Assembly: GCA_016183885.1 (NCBI GenBank)
Contig: JACPDS010000124.1
Coordinates: 1-9,552, forward strand
Length of the DNA: 9,552 nucleotides
Direction of reading: 5' to 3'
DNA from: Armatimonadota bacterium
GTDB lineage: Bacteria; Vulcanimicrobiota; JACPDS01
Made by a program: the position numbers and the translations under genes. How positions within the stretch are numbered: position 1 is the stretch's first letter; every line of letters starts with the position of its first letter. Below, piece by piece: positions 1-6,893 of the stretch. A model generated the notes under the pieces. The model saw only the letters and a program-made list of their open reading frames with translations. It was not told the DNA's origin and did not search any database.

Positions 1-287
1 ATATAAGAATTATTAGAATTTTGATAAATAAATTCTTTTCCTGTGGCAGGATCAAGAGGAATAGTTATTTTTCTTTCTTTGGGATCGATTTTCTTATTAT
101 AAACTTTTTCCATTTCTTTTAAATTATAAGGGTAATTGCCGAATTCTATATAATAATATTCTAATAAAGTCTGTAATTTAGAAATATTTTGGATACATTT
201 GTTTAATAATTCTTCTTTATTTAATTCTGCCGCCCTTGAAGAGTTTAATATTAAAATTGTCAGAACTAAAATCAAAATTTTTTTCAT
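1..287 (-). CDS. Secreted protein with pseudopilin-like core (3' end outside window)
   Basis: This is an open frame of 95 complete codons that runs off the left edge without a stop. The start is well supported: ATG at 287-285 follows an AAAGGAGG ribosome-binding site, and the first 20 residues form a signal peptide (basic MKK, hydrophobic ILILVLTILIL, then a small-residue SSRAA cleavage region). The mature part has a helical stretch, then YYIEFGNYPYNL and IPLDPATGKEFIYQ. These resemble the conserved core of type II secretion major pseudopilins (YY-x-G-x-YP, then a DP-x-G-x-x-Y element). It lacks the prepilin peptidase motif, so a free periplasmic or lipid-independent secreted protein is more likely than a fibre subunit. 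It is the last visible gene of the dnaG-rpoD operon and its start lies inside the preceding coding region. No specific function can be assigned. Confidence 0.75.
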   Translation of the reverse strand, partial: MKKILILVLTILILNSSRAAELNKEELLNKCIQNISKLQTLLEYYYIEFGNYPYNLKEMEKVYNKKIDPKERKITIPLDPATGKEFIYQNSNNSY

Positions 288-1047
288 ATTTTTTTTCCTC
301 CTTTAACCAAACAGGCAAAGATTTTCTTATATTAATAATACAATAATCGATGAATTCTTCGTAATCTTTTTTAACTATAACTTTTGAATTCTTTATTAAT
401 TTTATAACTTTATTCAAAGAAATATCTAATTCAATTTGGTGTTTCTGCTTTATCTGAAGGAGATATTTTTCTGCTAAAAGCTTTTCTTCACCTTTTAAAT
501 CTATAAAGTTTAAAAATTCTTTAAAACCAAGCTCAATAATTTTAAAATCTATCTTATAAAAATCTCCTAAAAGTTTACTAATTTCTTTAATTAATTTTTT
601 TTCTTTTAAAACTAAATTTAATTTTTCTCTTAAATTATTGCTAAATGGATAGATTAAACTTTCTATTCCCATTTCAATAAAATTATGGGATTTCCAATGC
701 CCGATAGACGGTTTTATTTTCAATGTTAAAATTACTTGTTTAACAATTAAACGTCCTTTAGCAAAACAATATCCTTCTTTATAATCTTTATATAAACGAT
801 CGGCATAAAAGTCAATTCCGGGAGGATTAACGCTATGAGAAAATACGCCGATTAAAAAAAACAAATAATCTTTAAATTTATTATTTTTAATTAGATAATC
901 TTTAAATTTATATATTTCTTCATGTGTTTTTTCCCAAGAGAGTTTATTAATTAAAATAGTATCAGGGAAAATACTCCCTAAAACAACTTGAGAATTTAAA
1001 TTATTTAAAATTTTCTCTAATATATAAAGATGGGTTAAAGGAAACAC
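217..1047 (-). CDS. Zinc-dependent phospholipase C-like protein
   Basis: This 276-residue protein probably belongs to the zinc-dependent phospholipase C / S1-P1-nuclease-like fold seen in many bacterial proteins of unknown role. Visible signatures are FPLTHLYILEKIL at the N-terminus (His6), LGSIFPD (Asp29), His42, FSHSVNPPGIDFYADR (His71, Asp79), and HWKSHNFIEMGIE (His117, His121, Glu125), a spacing of His/Asp ligands consistent with a metal centre. There is no signal peptide, so it probably acts in the cytoplasm; the substrate is unknown. The start is GTG, directly preceded in frame by a TAA, so no longer start exists, and the N-terminal His motif argues against a shorter one. It begins 9 nt after the rpoD stop with only a weak ribosome-binding site, suggesting translational coupling. 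Its last 23 or so codons overlap the next gene, and this Lys-rich tail looks unconserved. The family call is from motif recognition. Confidence 0.7.
   Translation of the reverse strand: MFPLTHLYILEKILNNLNSQVVLGSIFPDTILINKLSWEKTHEEIYKFKDYLIKNNKFKDYLFFLIGVFSHSVNPPGIDFYADRLYKDYKEGYCFAKGRLIVKQVILTLKIKPSIGHWKSHNFIEMGIESLIYPFSNNLREKLNLVLKEKKLIKEISKLLGDFYKIDFKIIELGFKEFLNFIDLKGEEKLLAEKYLLQIKQKHQIELDISLNKVIKLIKNSKVIVKKDYEEFIDYCIINIRKSLPVWLKEEKKYEKNFDFSSDNFNIKLFKGGRIK
297..304 (-). promoter_or_regulatory. Strong Shine-Dalgarno for the pseudopilin-like gene
   Basis: AAAGGAGG on the minus strand lies 9 nt upstream of the ATG at 287. It is one of the best ribosome-binding sites in the window and lies inside the end of the phospholipase-like gene. 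It fixes the start of the downstream gene and makes the overlap of the two genes credible. Confidence 0.8.
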
Positions 1048-1056
1048 TTAGTTTGT

Positions 1057-2262
1057 TTATTGTCCCATCCAATAATCTTTAAGCCATTTGCTTCTTGTGG
1101 GATGGCGGAGTTTTCTTAAGGCTTTAGCTTCAATCTGACGAATTCTTTCTCGAGTTACTCCAAATTCATGCCCCACTTCTTCTAAAGTGCGTGGAAGTCC
1201 ATCGGAGAGACCAAAACGCAACTGCAAAACTTTTTTTTCTCGAGGGGTTAAGTTTTCTAAAATATTATCCATTTTTTCTCTTAAAAGTAAAATGGAAGCG
1301 GCATCAGCCGGAGCTATTGTTTCTTTATCTTCAATAAAATCTCCGAGGTGAGAATCATCCTCTTCTCCAATAGGGGTTTCCAAAGATATTGGTTCCTGAG
1401 CAATTTTAATAATATCTCTTACTTTCTCTAAAGTAGAACGCTTTCTTTTTTTAATTTCTTCCTGGATTATTTCATCTTCTAATTTAAATGTTTTTCCAAA
1501 TTGTTCGGAAACTTGCGCGATAACCTCTTCTTCAATATTTGGGAACATTTCATTGGTAATCTCTTCAATAGAAGGATCTCTGCCTAGTTCTTGAAGCAAA
1601 TTGCGAGAAACTTTAATTAAGCGATTAATGGTTTCCACCATATGCACAGGGATTCTGATAGTACGAGCTTGATCGGCTAAAGCTCTGGTAATAGCTTGAC
1701 GAATCCACCATGTAGCATAAGTGCTGAATTTATAGCCTTTGTGATAATTAAATTTTTCCACCGCTCGAATTAATCCTAAATTACCTTCTTGAATTAAATC
1801 CAGAAAAAGCATTCCCTTGCTTACATATTTTTTCGCAATACTTACCACTAAACGTAAATTAGATTCAATTAATTCTCTTTTAGCTTCCAATTTATTTTGC
1901 TCAATCTTTTTAGCTAGTTCTACTTCTTTTTCAGGCGTGAGGAGATTTATTCTGCCAATTTCCTTTAAATACATTCTTACCGGGTCATTAATAGATATCT
2001 CTTCAATTAATACTTCCAAAGATTCAGCGCTTTCTAATTCTCCTTCTTCGCCTTCTTTAGTTTCATCAATAATTTCAATGCCTTCGTTAATAAATTTTTC
2101 TAAAAGTTCATCAATTTGATCGGGATGAAGATCTTCTTTTTGATAAAAGATATCGCTAATTTCATCATAAGTTAAAAAGCCTTTTTTCTTGCCTAACTCA
2201 ATAAGACGTTTTATTATTTTATTGAGCTCTTCGCTTAAAGTCATCTTTATCTTATCCTTCAT
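1057..2262 (-). CDS. rpoD: RNA polymerase principal sigma factor (sigma-70/RpoD)
   Basis: This is the housekeeping sigma factor that directs RNA polymerase to promoters. With the ATG at 2262 it has 401 residues. Region 1.1 is present (about 15-65, GKKKGFLTYDEI), followed by an acidic linker. Region 1.2 lies near 91-121 (INDPVRMYLKEIGRINLLTP) and region 2 at 135-210 (LFLDLIQEGNLGLIRAVEKF, then TYATWWIRQAITRALADQAR for -10 recognition and melting). Region 3 follows, then region 4.2 with the helix-turn-helix around 358-387 (TLEEVGHEFGVTRERIRQIE). The large non-conserved insert of proteobacterial RpoD is absent. Region 3 carries an extra segment of about 35 charged residues (about 240-278). The ATG at 2262 overlaps the dnaG stop by 11 nt; an ATG at 2244, about 10 nt after AAGGA, is an equally good start (395 residues). 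It is co-transcribed with dnaG. Confidence 0.97.
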   Translation of the reverse strand: MKDKIKMTLSEELNKIIKRLIELGKKKGFLTYDEISDIFYQKEDLHPDQIDELLEKFINEGIEIIDETKEGEEGELESAESLEVLIEEISINDPVRMYLKEIGRINLLTPEKEVELAKKIEQNKLEAKRELIESNLRLVVSIAKKYVSKGMLFLDLIQEGNLGLIRAVEKFNYHKGYKFSTYATWWIRQAITRALADQARTIRIPVHMVETINRLIKVSRNLLQELGRDPSIEEITNEMFPNIEEEVIAQVSEQFGKTFKLEDEIIQEEIKKRKRSTLEKVRDIIKIAQEPISLETPIGEEDDSHLGDFIEDKETIAPADAASILLLREKMDNILENLTPREKKVLQLRFGLSDGLPRTLEEVGHEFGVTRERIRQIEAKALRKLRHPTRSKWLKDYWMGQ

Positions 2263-3988
2263 AAGATCTTCTTTTAAAATAAGCAACTAAATTTTGATAT
2301 TCTAAAAATTTTTGATCCTGATGGCTTAGTTTCCCAATAGTTAACAATTCTGGAATTTCTTTTTCCAATTTGCTTAATTTATCTTTCATTTTTTTTTCTT
2401 TGATTTTAACAATCCAGCTTTTAACCGCTTCTTCCGTTATAAAAATTGATTCTTCTTTTAAGATAGTTTTAATTAAATTTGGATAATCTTTATGTTCTTT
2501 AAACTTCTCTAAAAGATCTCTGCTCGTTATATTTTCATGAGAATTAAAAATCTCTTTAAAAATTTCTTGATATTTTAAATCTAAATCTGTTAAGTTTAGT
2601 TCTTGTTTAACATTAATAATCCAGCTCGGATCGGAAAAAATAATTTTAATTAATTCCTCTTGAGCATCTATAACTTTTTCTTTATCTAAAGTTGAAAAAA
2701 GAGAATTAAAAGATTTAAATTTAGACTTATTAAACTTTATATTACGAAGAATTTCCTCATTAATTTCTAAAAGTCTAGAGATTTTTTTTACATATTCATC
2801 TTTTTTAATTAAATTTTTAACTTTATCTAAAGTAGGTAATAATTCTTTAATAAAATTTACTTTTCCTTCAGAATTTTTAAGATTATATTTTGAAGAAAGA
2901 GAAAGTATTTTATAATCGATAATATTTATTGAATTTTTAATTAACTCTTTAAACGCTTCTAAACCTTTAGTTTGCAAATAATTATCAGGATCTTTGCCTT
3001 GCGGAAAAATTAAAGCCTTAACCTGCAAATTAAGTTCTTCAAAAATTCCAATTCCTCTATCAATAGCTGACATCCCTGATTTATCGCCGTCTAAAGCTAA
3101 AATTACTGTATTACAATATTTAGAAATCAAGTTAGCTTGATTTAAAGTTAAAGCTGTGCCTAAAGAAGCGATTACATTTTTAAAACCGAATTGATAAGCG
3201 CTTAAAAAATCTAAATATCCTTCTACAATTATCGCTTCATTTTGCTTTAAAATAAAATTCTTAGCTTGATTTAACCCATAAAAGTTTTTCCCCTTGCTAA
3301 AAAGAATCGTATCCGGAGTATTTAAATATTTAGGATTGGAATTATCTAAAGTTCTTCCTCCAAATCCAATTGGTTCGCCCTGTGAATTAAAAATAGGAAA
3401 AATAACTCTTTGATAAAAATAATCTTGAAAATTATGATTAAAGTTTTTTCTAACTAAACCAACTTTTAAAAGATCTTCTAAAGGAAATTTTGAGGTAAAA
3501 TGTTTAATTAAAAAATTCCCCGATGGAGCATATCCCAACTGAAATTCTTTGATTAACTCTTTATTTAATCCTCTTTTAAGCAAATATTCATAAGCTGATT
3601 TTCCTGCATTTTCAAATAAAATTTTATGATAATATAAAGCAGCTTCTTCTAAAATTTTTTTTAATTTATCTTTCTGGCTGGATACATAATCTAATTTTAA
3701 ATTTATTCCGGATTTTCTAGCTAAAAATTTTGCCGCTTCTAAAAAAGTTAAATTTTCAATTTTCATTATAAAGTCAATAAGATTCCCGCCTGAATTACAG
3801 CCAAAACAATGCCAGATTTCTTTTTGAGGACTAACTATAAAAGAAGGTGTTTTCTCTAAATGGAAAGGACAGGCTCCTTTATAATTTTTACCGGCAGGCT
3901 TTAAAACGATATAATATCCAATTACCGAAACAATATCATTTGCTTGTAAAATTTGATTAATTTGAGCCGGACTTAATTTATGAGACAT
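2252..3988 (-). CDS. dnaG: DNA primase
   Basis: This is the DNA-dependent RNA polymerase that lays down primers for the replication fork and binds the replicative helicase DnaB. With the ATG at 3988 it has 578 residues, normal for the family. The CHC2 zinc-binding domain is intact (Cys40, His43, Cys61, Cys64 in CPFH...CFGC). The catalytic core includes YFYQRVIFPIFNSQGEPIGF, and the TOPRIM motifs are EGYLD (Glu256), DGDKSG (Asp300, Asp302) and GKDPDNYL (Asp333, Asp335). The last 200 or so residues are helical and fit the helicase-interaction domain. The open frame extends upstream to a TTG at 4054, but the extra 22 residues precede the normal N-terminus (KLSPAQINQILQANDIVSVI), so ATG 3988 is preferred even though no clear ribosome-binding site precedes it. 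It is the first gene of the dnaG-rpoD operon and ends inside rpoD. Confidence 0.97.
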   Translation of the reverse strand: MSHKLSPAQINQILQANDIVSVIGYYIVLKPAGKNYKGACPFHLEKTPSFIVSPQKEIWHCFGCNSGGNLIDFIMKIENLTFLEAAKFLARKSGINLKLDYVSSQKDKLKKILEEAALYYHKILFENAGKSAYEYLLKRGLNKELIKEFQLGYAPSGNFLIKHFTSKFPLEDLLKVGLVRKNFNHNFQDYFYQRVIFPIFNSQGEPIGFGGRTLDNSNPKYLNTPDTILFSKGKNFYGLNQAKNFILKQNEAIIVEGYLDFLSAYQFGFKNVIASLGTALTLNQANLISKYCNTVILALDGDKSGMSAIDRGIGIFEELNLQVKALIFPQGKDPDNYLQTKGLEAFKELIKNSINIIDYKILSLSSKYNLKNSEGKVNFIKELLPTLDKVKNLIKKDEYVKKISRLLEINEEILRNIKFNKSKFKSFNSLFSTLDKEKVIDAQEELIKIIFSDPSWIINVKQELNLTDLDLKYQEIFKEIFNSHENITSRDLLEKFKEHKDYPNLIKTILKEESIFITEEAVKSWIVKIKEKKMKDKLSKLEKEIPELLTIGKLSHQDQKFLEYQNLVAYFKRRSYEG

Positions 3989-4212
3989 AAGTAGAAATTT
4001 TCTAGCAATAATGTTATTTCCCTTTCTGCTTTTAAAGGAAAATAATATTCTCAATTAGAATAAAATATAGAAATAACTAATTAAGAGGTTGTTTTGAAAA
4101 GGCGGGCGATGATTTTTTTATCCTAAGCGAGTGTCATCTTTTAATTTTAAACTGCGCATATACTGCCCCCTCTTTCAAAGTCAAGACAAGTATATTCTAG
4201 TAAAAATAATAA
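3989..4212. other. Non-coding block between dnaG and pcm
   Basis: No convincing gene lies between the dnaG start and the point where Pcm homology begins. The block contains an AT-rich dnaG-proximal part (about 4000-4098), a short GC-rich patch GGCGGGCGATGA (4101-4112), and a promoter-like pair on the minus strand. It also holds a minus-strand 13-codon reading frame (4118-4159) behind GAGGGGG. GATGA (4108-4112) and TCATC (4134-4138) could form a weak 5-bp hairpin. The block is probably the dnaG operon leader and possibly a relic repeat; no known RNA family is recognised. Confidence 0.5.
4157..4184 (-). promoter_or_regulatory. Sigma-70-type promoter candidate for dnaG-rpoD operon
   Basis: On the minus strand TTGACT (4184-4179) and TATATG (4162-4157) are separated by 16 nt, a good -35/-10 pair. 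Transcription would start near 4150, leaving a leader of about 160 nt before dnaG. This is the only convincing promoter-like pair found upstream of the operon. The caveat is that the same stretch can be read as a ribosome-binding site (GAGGGGG) plus an ATG, and both readings cannot serve the same transcript. Confidence 0.45.
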
Positions 4213-4281
4213 AATTTATTTGAGCCCCGGGAAAGATTTGTTCCTTTAGAATATAAAGACTTAGCTTATGAAGATTATCCT

Positions 4282-4758
4282 TTGCCGATTGGGGAAGGCC
4301 AGACTATTTCCCAGCCCTATATTGTAGCTTTAATGACCGAACTTTTAAACTTAAAGGGAGAAGAGAAGATTTTAGAAGTTGGAAGCGGATGCGGTTATCA
4401 GACAGCAGTTTTAGCTCTTTTAGCCAAAGAGGTTTATAGCATAGAATTAATTGAAAATTTAACCTTAAATGCTCAAAAAAATTTAAATGAATTAAAATAT
4501 AAAAATATTAAAATAAAAACAGGCAATGGCTTTGACGGCTGGCTAGATTATGCTCCTTATGACGGTATTATTGTTACCTGCGCTCCTCTTTCTATTCCGC
4601 CAAAATTAATTGAGCAATTGAAAGATCAAGGAAGACTGGTTATCCCGGTGGGAAGCACATATTTTTATCAAACTTTATGGTTAGTTCAAAAAAAAGGCAG
4701 TGAAATTATTAAAACTAATCACGGTGGAGTAGCTTTTGTGCCAATGGTTCAAAAATAA
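4282..4758 (+). CDS. pcm: N-terminally truncated protein-L-isoaspartate O-methyltransferase, possibly a pseudogene
   Basis: Pcm uses S-adenosylmethionine to methylate isoaspartyl residues in aged proteins, starting their repair. Visible motifs are PLPIGEGQTISQPYIVALM, the SAM-binding loop LEVGSGCGYQTAVLA, DGIIVTCAP, and a normal C-terminus (GRLVIPVG ... VAFVPMVQK). The first usable start is a TTG at 4282 in the middle of the conserved PLPIGEG motif. In-frame homology clearly continues upstream (EPRERFVPLEYKDLAYEDYP, from about 4222) to a TAA at 4210-4212, with no ATG or GTG. The usual first 40 or so residues of this roughly 210-residue family are absent and were not found in the other frames. 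The gene is therefore probably a 5'-truncated relic, or starts at a non-standard codon. It is the only plus-strand gene, divergent from dnaG and convergent with the hydrolase gene. Confidence 0.85.
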   Translation: MPIGEGQTISQPYIVALMTELLNLKGEEKILEVGSGCGYQTAVLALLAKEVYSIELIENLTLNAQKNLNELKYKNIKIKTGNGFDGWLDYAPYDGIIVTCAPLSIPPKLIEQLKDQGRLVIPVGSTYFYQTLWLVQKKGSEIIKTNHGGVAFVPMVQK

Positions 4759-4767
4759 TTTATGTTT

Positions 4768-4799
4768 GCCCGCCCCTCTGCGAATTAAGCGGCAGCCCG
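4768..4799. other. GC-rich intergenic patch
   Basis: Twenty-three of 32 bases are G or C in an otherwise AT-rich region. The patch lies between the convergent pcm and hydrolase genes. It includes GCCCGCC (4768-4774), the reverse complement of GGCGGGC at 4101-4107 on the other side of pcm, and CGAATTAA occurs twice, 17 nt apart (4781 and 4798). No gene or clean strong hairpin is visible. Its composition suggests a foreign or repeat-derived piece. Confidence 0.5.
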
Positions 4800-4801
4800 A
4801 A

Positions 4802-6850
4802 TTAATAATTCACTATAAAAAGTGAATTTAAATTTACCTCTGCGCTAAAATTTAGCTTATCTTTAATTTGAGTAAAAGTTATTTCTTTTTCTTTAGTATC
4901 TTCGGGAGAAGATTGAATTATGGAAATTACTTTTTTATTTTCATCCCAAGGAATAGAAAAATTAACTTTTAAAGGATAAGGCTTAAATTCTTTTTTTTCT
5001 ACCCAAGCATAATGAACAGCATGAAGAATATCTTTGTTCTTTAAAGCGTATCTCTGTAAATAAATTGGAGATGCTTCGCTTAATAAAGGAAAAACTTTGT
5101 TTTCAATAAAAATTTTATTTAAAGTTTCCTTTATAGAATCTTTTTCTTTATAATAAAATTCTTTTCCTAAAAATTTATTTAAAAAATAAATTTTTCCTTC
5201 AGCATACTTTATTAAGGTTCCTTCTTTTTTAAAGGAACGCCAGAAATTTTTTATATTAGCCTGACTATCGTATAATCCAGCATCTTTCCCGCTAATAATT
5301 AAACTGCCCCCATTTTCCACAAAAGATAAAAGCCTTTTAAATTCGTCTTCATCTAATATAACCGCATTAGGCAAAATAAGTATTTTATAATTTTCCAATT
5401 TATTTAAATCTAAACGATTTAAGGGTATTACATCAAAAGAAATGTTATTTTTAATCATTAATTTTCCATAACCCCTGTATTCGCTTATATATTCAGTATT
5501 ATAAGCGCTTTCTTTTTGGCTGCCAGTCCACCATAAAAGGTCATTGGAAGGGGAAAAAGGATTTGTAAAATGAGCGTTAATTTTTGCTCCATCTATAAAA
5601 TCTCGATTTCTGCTGGAATAAAGCAAACCTATTTCCGCTTTAGAATCGGCATAGAAAATTTCTTGAGAATATTTTTCTATCCATTTAAACATTTTAGTTC
5701 TAAATTTTCTGCTCACTGAAGTTATCATTCTCGGAGCTTTAGCTTCATAAGGATTAAGCTGAGCCGCTAAAGCTAAAGCCATGACTAACTGAGCATCCTC
5801 ATCCTGATAACCATAGGAAAAAGCCCATGAAGCTTCAGGATTCTGCGCTCCTTTGCAAAATTTAAATATAATCATTTGGGTAAGCCAATCATTCATTGCA
5901 GCGTTTTTCATCCCTGTAGTGTCGCTTACGCAATCAACTTCCCATACGACTTGATTATCTCTTAAGTAAGTTCCATCTAATCCCAAATTAGTCGCTCCTA
6001 AATGATCTAAAGAAACTACTTCAGTTATACATCTTATTTGAGGATTAACCGATTTTATTGCTTTACTGCAGTCACTTAAAAGTTCTCTAAGAGTTTCATG
6101 CCTCCAGGATACATACCTCCAAAAGCTTTTATCTTTAAAATTCATTTTTTGGGGGAATTTCATCCCCGTTTGAGCTTCAAACTTGTTCCGGCAGTTTATA
6201 TCGCTGCAAGCCCAATATCCGATAGCTAAATTCGGAACATCGAGCCAAAAAGCGTCAATTTCGGTTTCCGAAAGTTTCTTTAATTTTTCTAAAAAATAAT
6301 TCCGATAAGGCCCATTTGGACACATCCAGGCGCTTTCATCGTTTTTTTCCAGCCAAAAAGCCGCCTGACCATAAAAATATCCTAAAGTTTTACCGTCGAA
6401 AGAAAGTTGAAGCCAATCCGGATGATCTTTTTTCATCGTAGAAGTTTTAAATATCCCCTCCGGAGTGATTACTTCTAAAACAGGATAATATAAAGCTACT
6501 TTAAGCTCTTTTTCATGCGCAATTTTACTAAATCTCTTGATTAAATTTAATTGCTGATTAAATTCATCTTGAGTTAAATAATCAGACATACGGCTGTCTA
6601 ATTCTACTACATTAACTCCTTGACTTTTTAATTCATCAATCAGTTCTTCTATTTTCTCGTCAGTTATATGAAATCCGCTTAAAGATAAACCTCCGATTCT
6701 GGCTTCCTTAAACCAATCTTTTTCTGTAAATATAAAAGAAGAATATGTTTGGTTTAAGGATAAAAAGCTAAAAACAATTATTAATACTACCAGCTTTAAG
6801 TTAAAATAAGATTTTTGCCGTATTTTTAAATTTTCGCAATTTTTTAACAT
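4802..6850 (-). CDS. Secreted glycoside-hydrolase-like protein with trimerisation-type domain
   Basis: This 682-residue exported protein begins with a basic N-region and a hydrophobic signal segment (about 18-37). Residues 50-400 look like a (beta/alpha)8 barrel of the hypothetical glycosyl hydrolase / GH42-like type: QGVNVVELDSR near 77-87, ALYYPVLEV, MCPNGPYRNYF, DAFWLDVPN (Asp204) and CITEVVSLDH (Glu277). Asp204 and Glu277 are candidate acidic active-site residues. A CSDINCRNKF pair (Cys215, Cys220) recalls the Cys-x-x-Cys-like loop preceding a conserved Phe in these families. Residues 460-530 (YKILILPNAVILDEDEF, NGGSLIISG) fit a beta-galactosidase-trimerisation / amidotransferase-like fold, followed by a C-terminal beta-rich domain. 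The start ATG has a duplicated ribosome-binding region. It is the last gene of the Pel-like operon, so a polymer-processing role is inferred; the substrate is unknown. Confidence 0.7.
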   Translation of the reverse strand: MLKNCENLKIRQKSYFNLKLVVLIIVFSFLSLNQTYSSFIFTEKDWFKEARIGGLSLSGFHITDEKIEELIDELKSQGVNVVELDSRMSDYLTQDEFNQQLNLIKRFSKIAHEKELKVALYYPVLEVITPEGIFKTSTMKKDHPDWLQLSFDGKTLGYFYGQAAFWLEKNDESAWMCPNGPYRNYFLEKLKKLSETEIDAFWLDVPNLAIGYWACSDINCRNKFEAQTGMKFPQKMNFKDKSFWRYVSWRHETLRELLSDCSKAIKSVNPQIRCITEVVSLDHLGATNLGLDGTYLRDNQVVWEVDCVSDTTGMKNAAMNDWLTQMIIFKFCKGAQNPEASWAFSYGYQDEDAQLVMALALAAQLNPYEAKAPRMITSVSRKFRTKMFKWIEKYSQEIFYADSKAEIGLLYSSRNRDFIDGAKINAHFTNPFSPSNDLLWWTGSQKESAYNTEYISEYRGYGKLMIKNNISFDVIPLNRLDLNKLENYKILILPNAVILDEDEFKRLLSFVENGGSLIISGKDAGLYDSQANIKNFWRSFKKEGTLIKYAEGKIYFLNKFLGKEFYYKEKDSIKETLNKIFIENKVFPLLSEASPIYLQRYALKNKDILHAVHYAWVEKKEFKPYPLKVNFSIPWDENKKVISIIQSSPEDTKEKEITFTQIKDKLNFSAEVNLNSLFIVNY
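4807..4828. terminator. Perfect 8-bp inverted repeat at a convergent gene junction
   Basis: AATTCACT (4807-4814) and AGTGAATT (4821-4828) pair perfectly around a 6-nt loop. The hairpin covers the last codons of the hydrolase gene and lies 50 nt past the pcm stop. It could stop transcription from both sides, but the stem is AT-rich and no clean U-run follows on either strand, so intrinsic termination is unproven. Confidence 0.3.
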
Positions 6851-6854
6851 TTCA

Positions 6855-6886
6855 CTTGACCCCTCTAATTCTTGACTCCTTTAATT
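6855..6886 (-). repeat. Two head-to-tail 16-bp units carrying duplicated Shine-Dalgarno sequences
   Basis: On the minus strand the units AATTAAAGGAGTCAAG (6886-6871) and AATTAGAGGGGTCAAG (6870-6855) are immediately adjacent and match at 14 of 16 positions. Each contains a purine-rich ribosome-binding core. The second, GAGGGG, lies 9 nt ahead of the hydrolase ATG at 6850. The units fill most of the 43-nt gap after the pelB-like stop. Confidence 0.85.
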
Positions 6887-6893
6887 CTATATT

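Noticed and set aside
1817..2119. Plus-strand open frame of 100 codons
   Set aside because: It lies antisense to the well-supported rpoD gene, has low-complexity Ser/Leu/Ile-rich composition and shows no recognisable motif.
2263..2286. Longer rpoD starting at TTG 2286
   Set aside because: The added residues are not part of the family's N-terminus, and ATG starts at 2262 or 2244 fit better with the dnaG overlap and the AAGGA site.
3989..4054. Longer dnaG starting at TTG 4054
   Set aside because: Primases normally start a few residues before the KLSPAQINQILQANDIVSVI-type segment; the extra 22 residues look like leader sequence.
4173..4196. Possible plus-strand promoter for pcm (TTTCAA and TATATT)
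   Set aside because: The spacing of about 12 nt is too short for a -35/-10 pair, and no better partner was found.
4131..4223. Plus-strand 30-codon frame from GTG 4131 to TGA 4221
   Set aside because: It is not in frame with pcm, does not resemble the missing Pcm N-terminus and has no ribosome-binding site.
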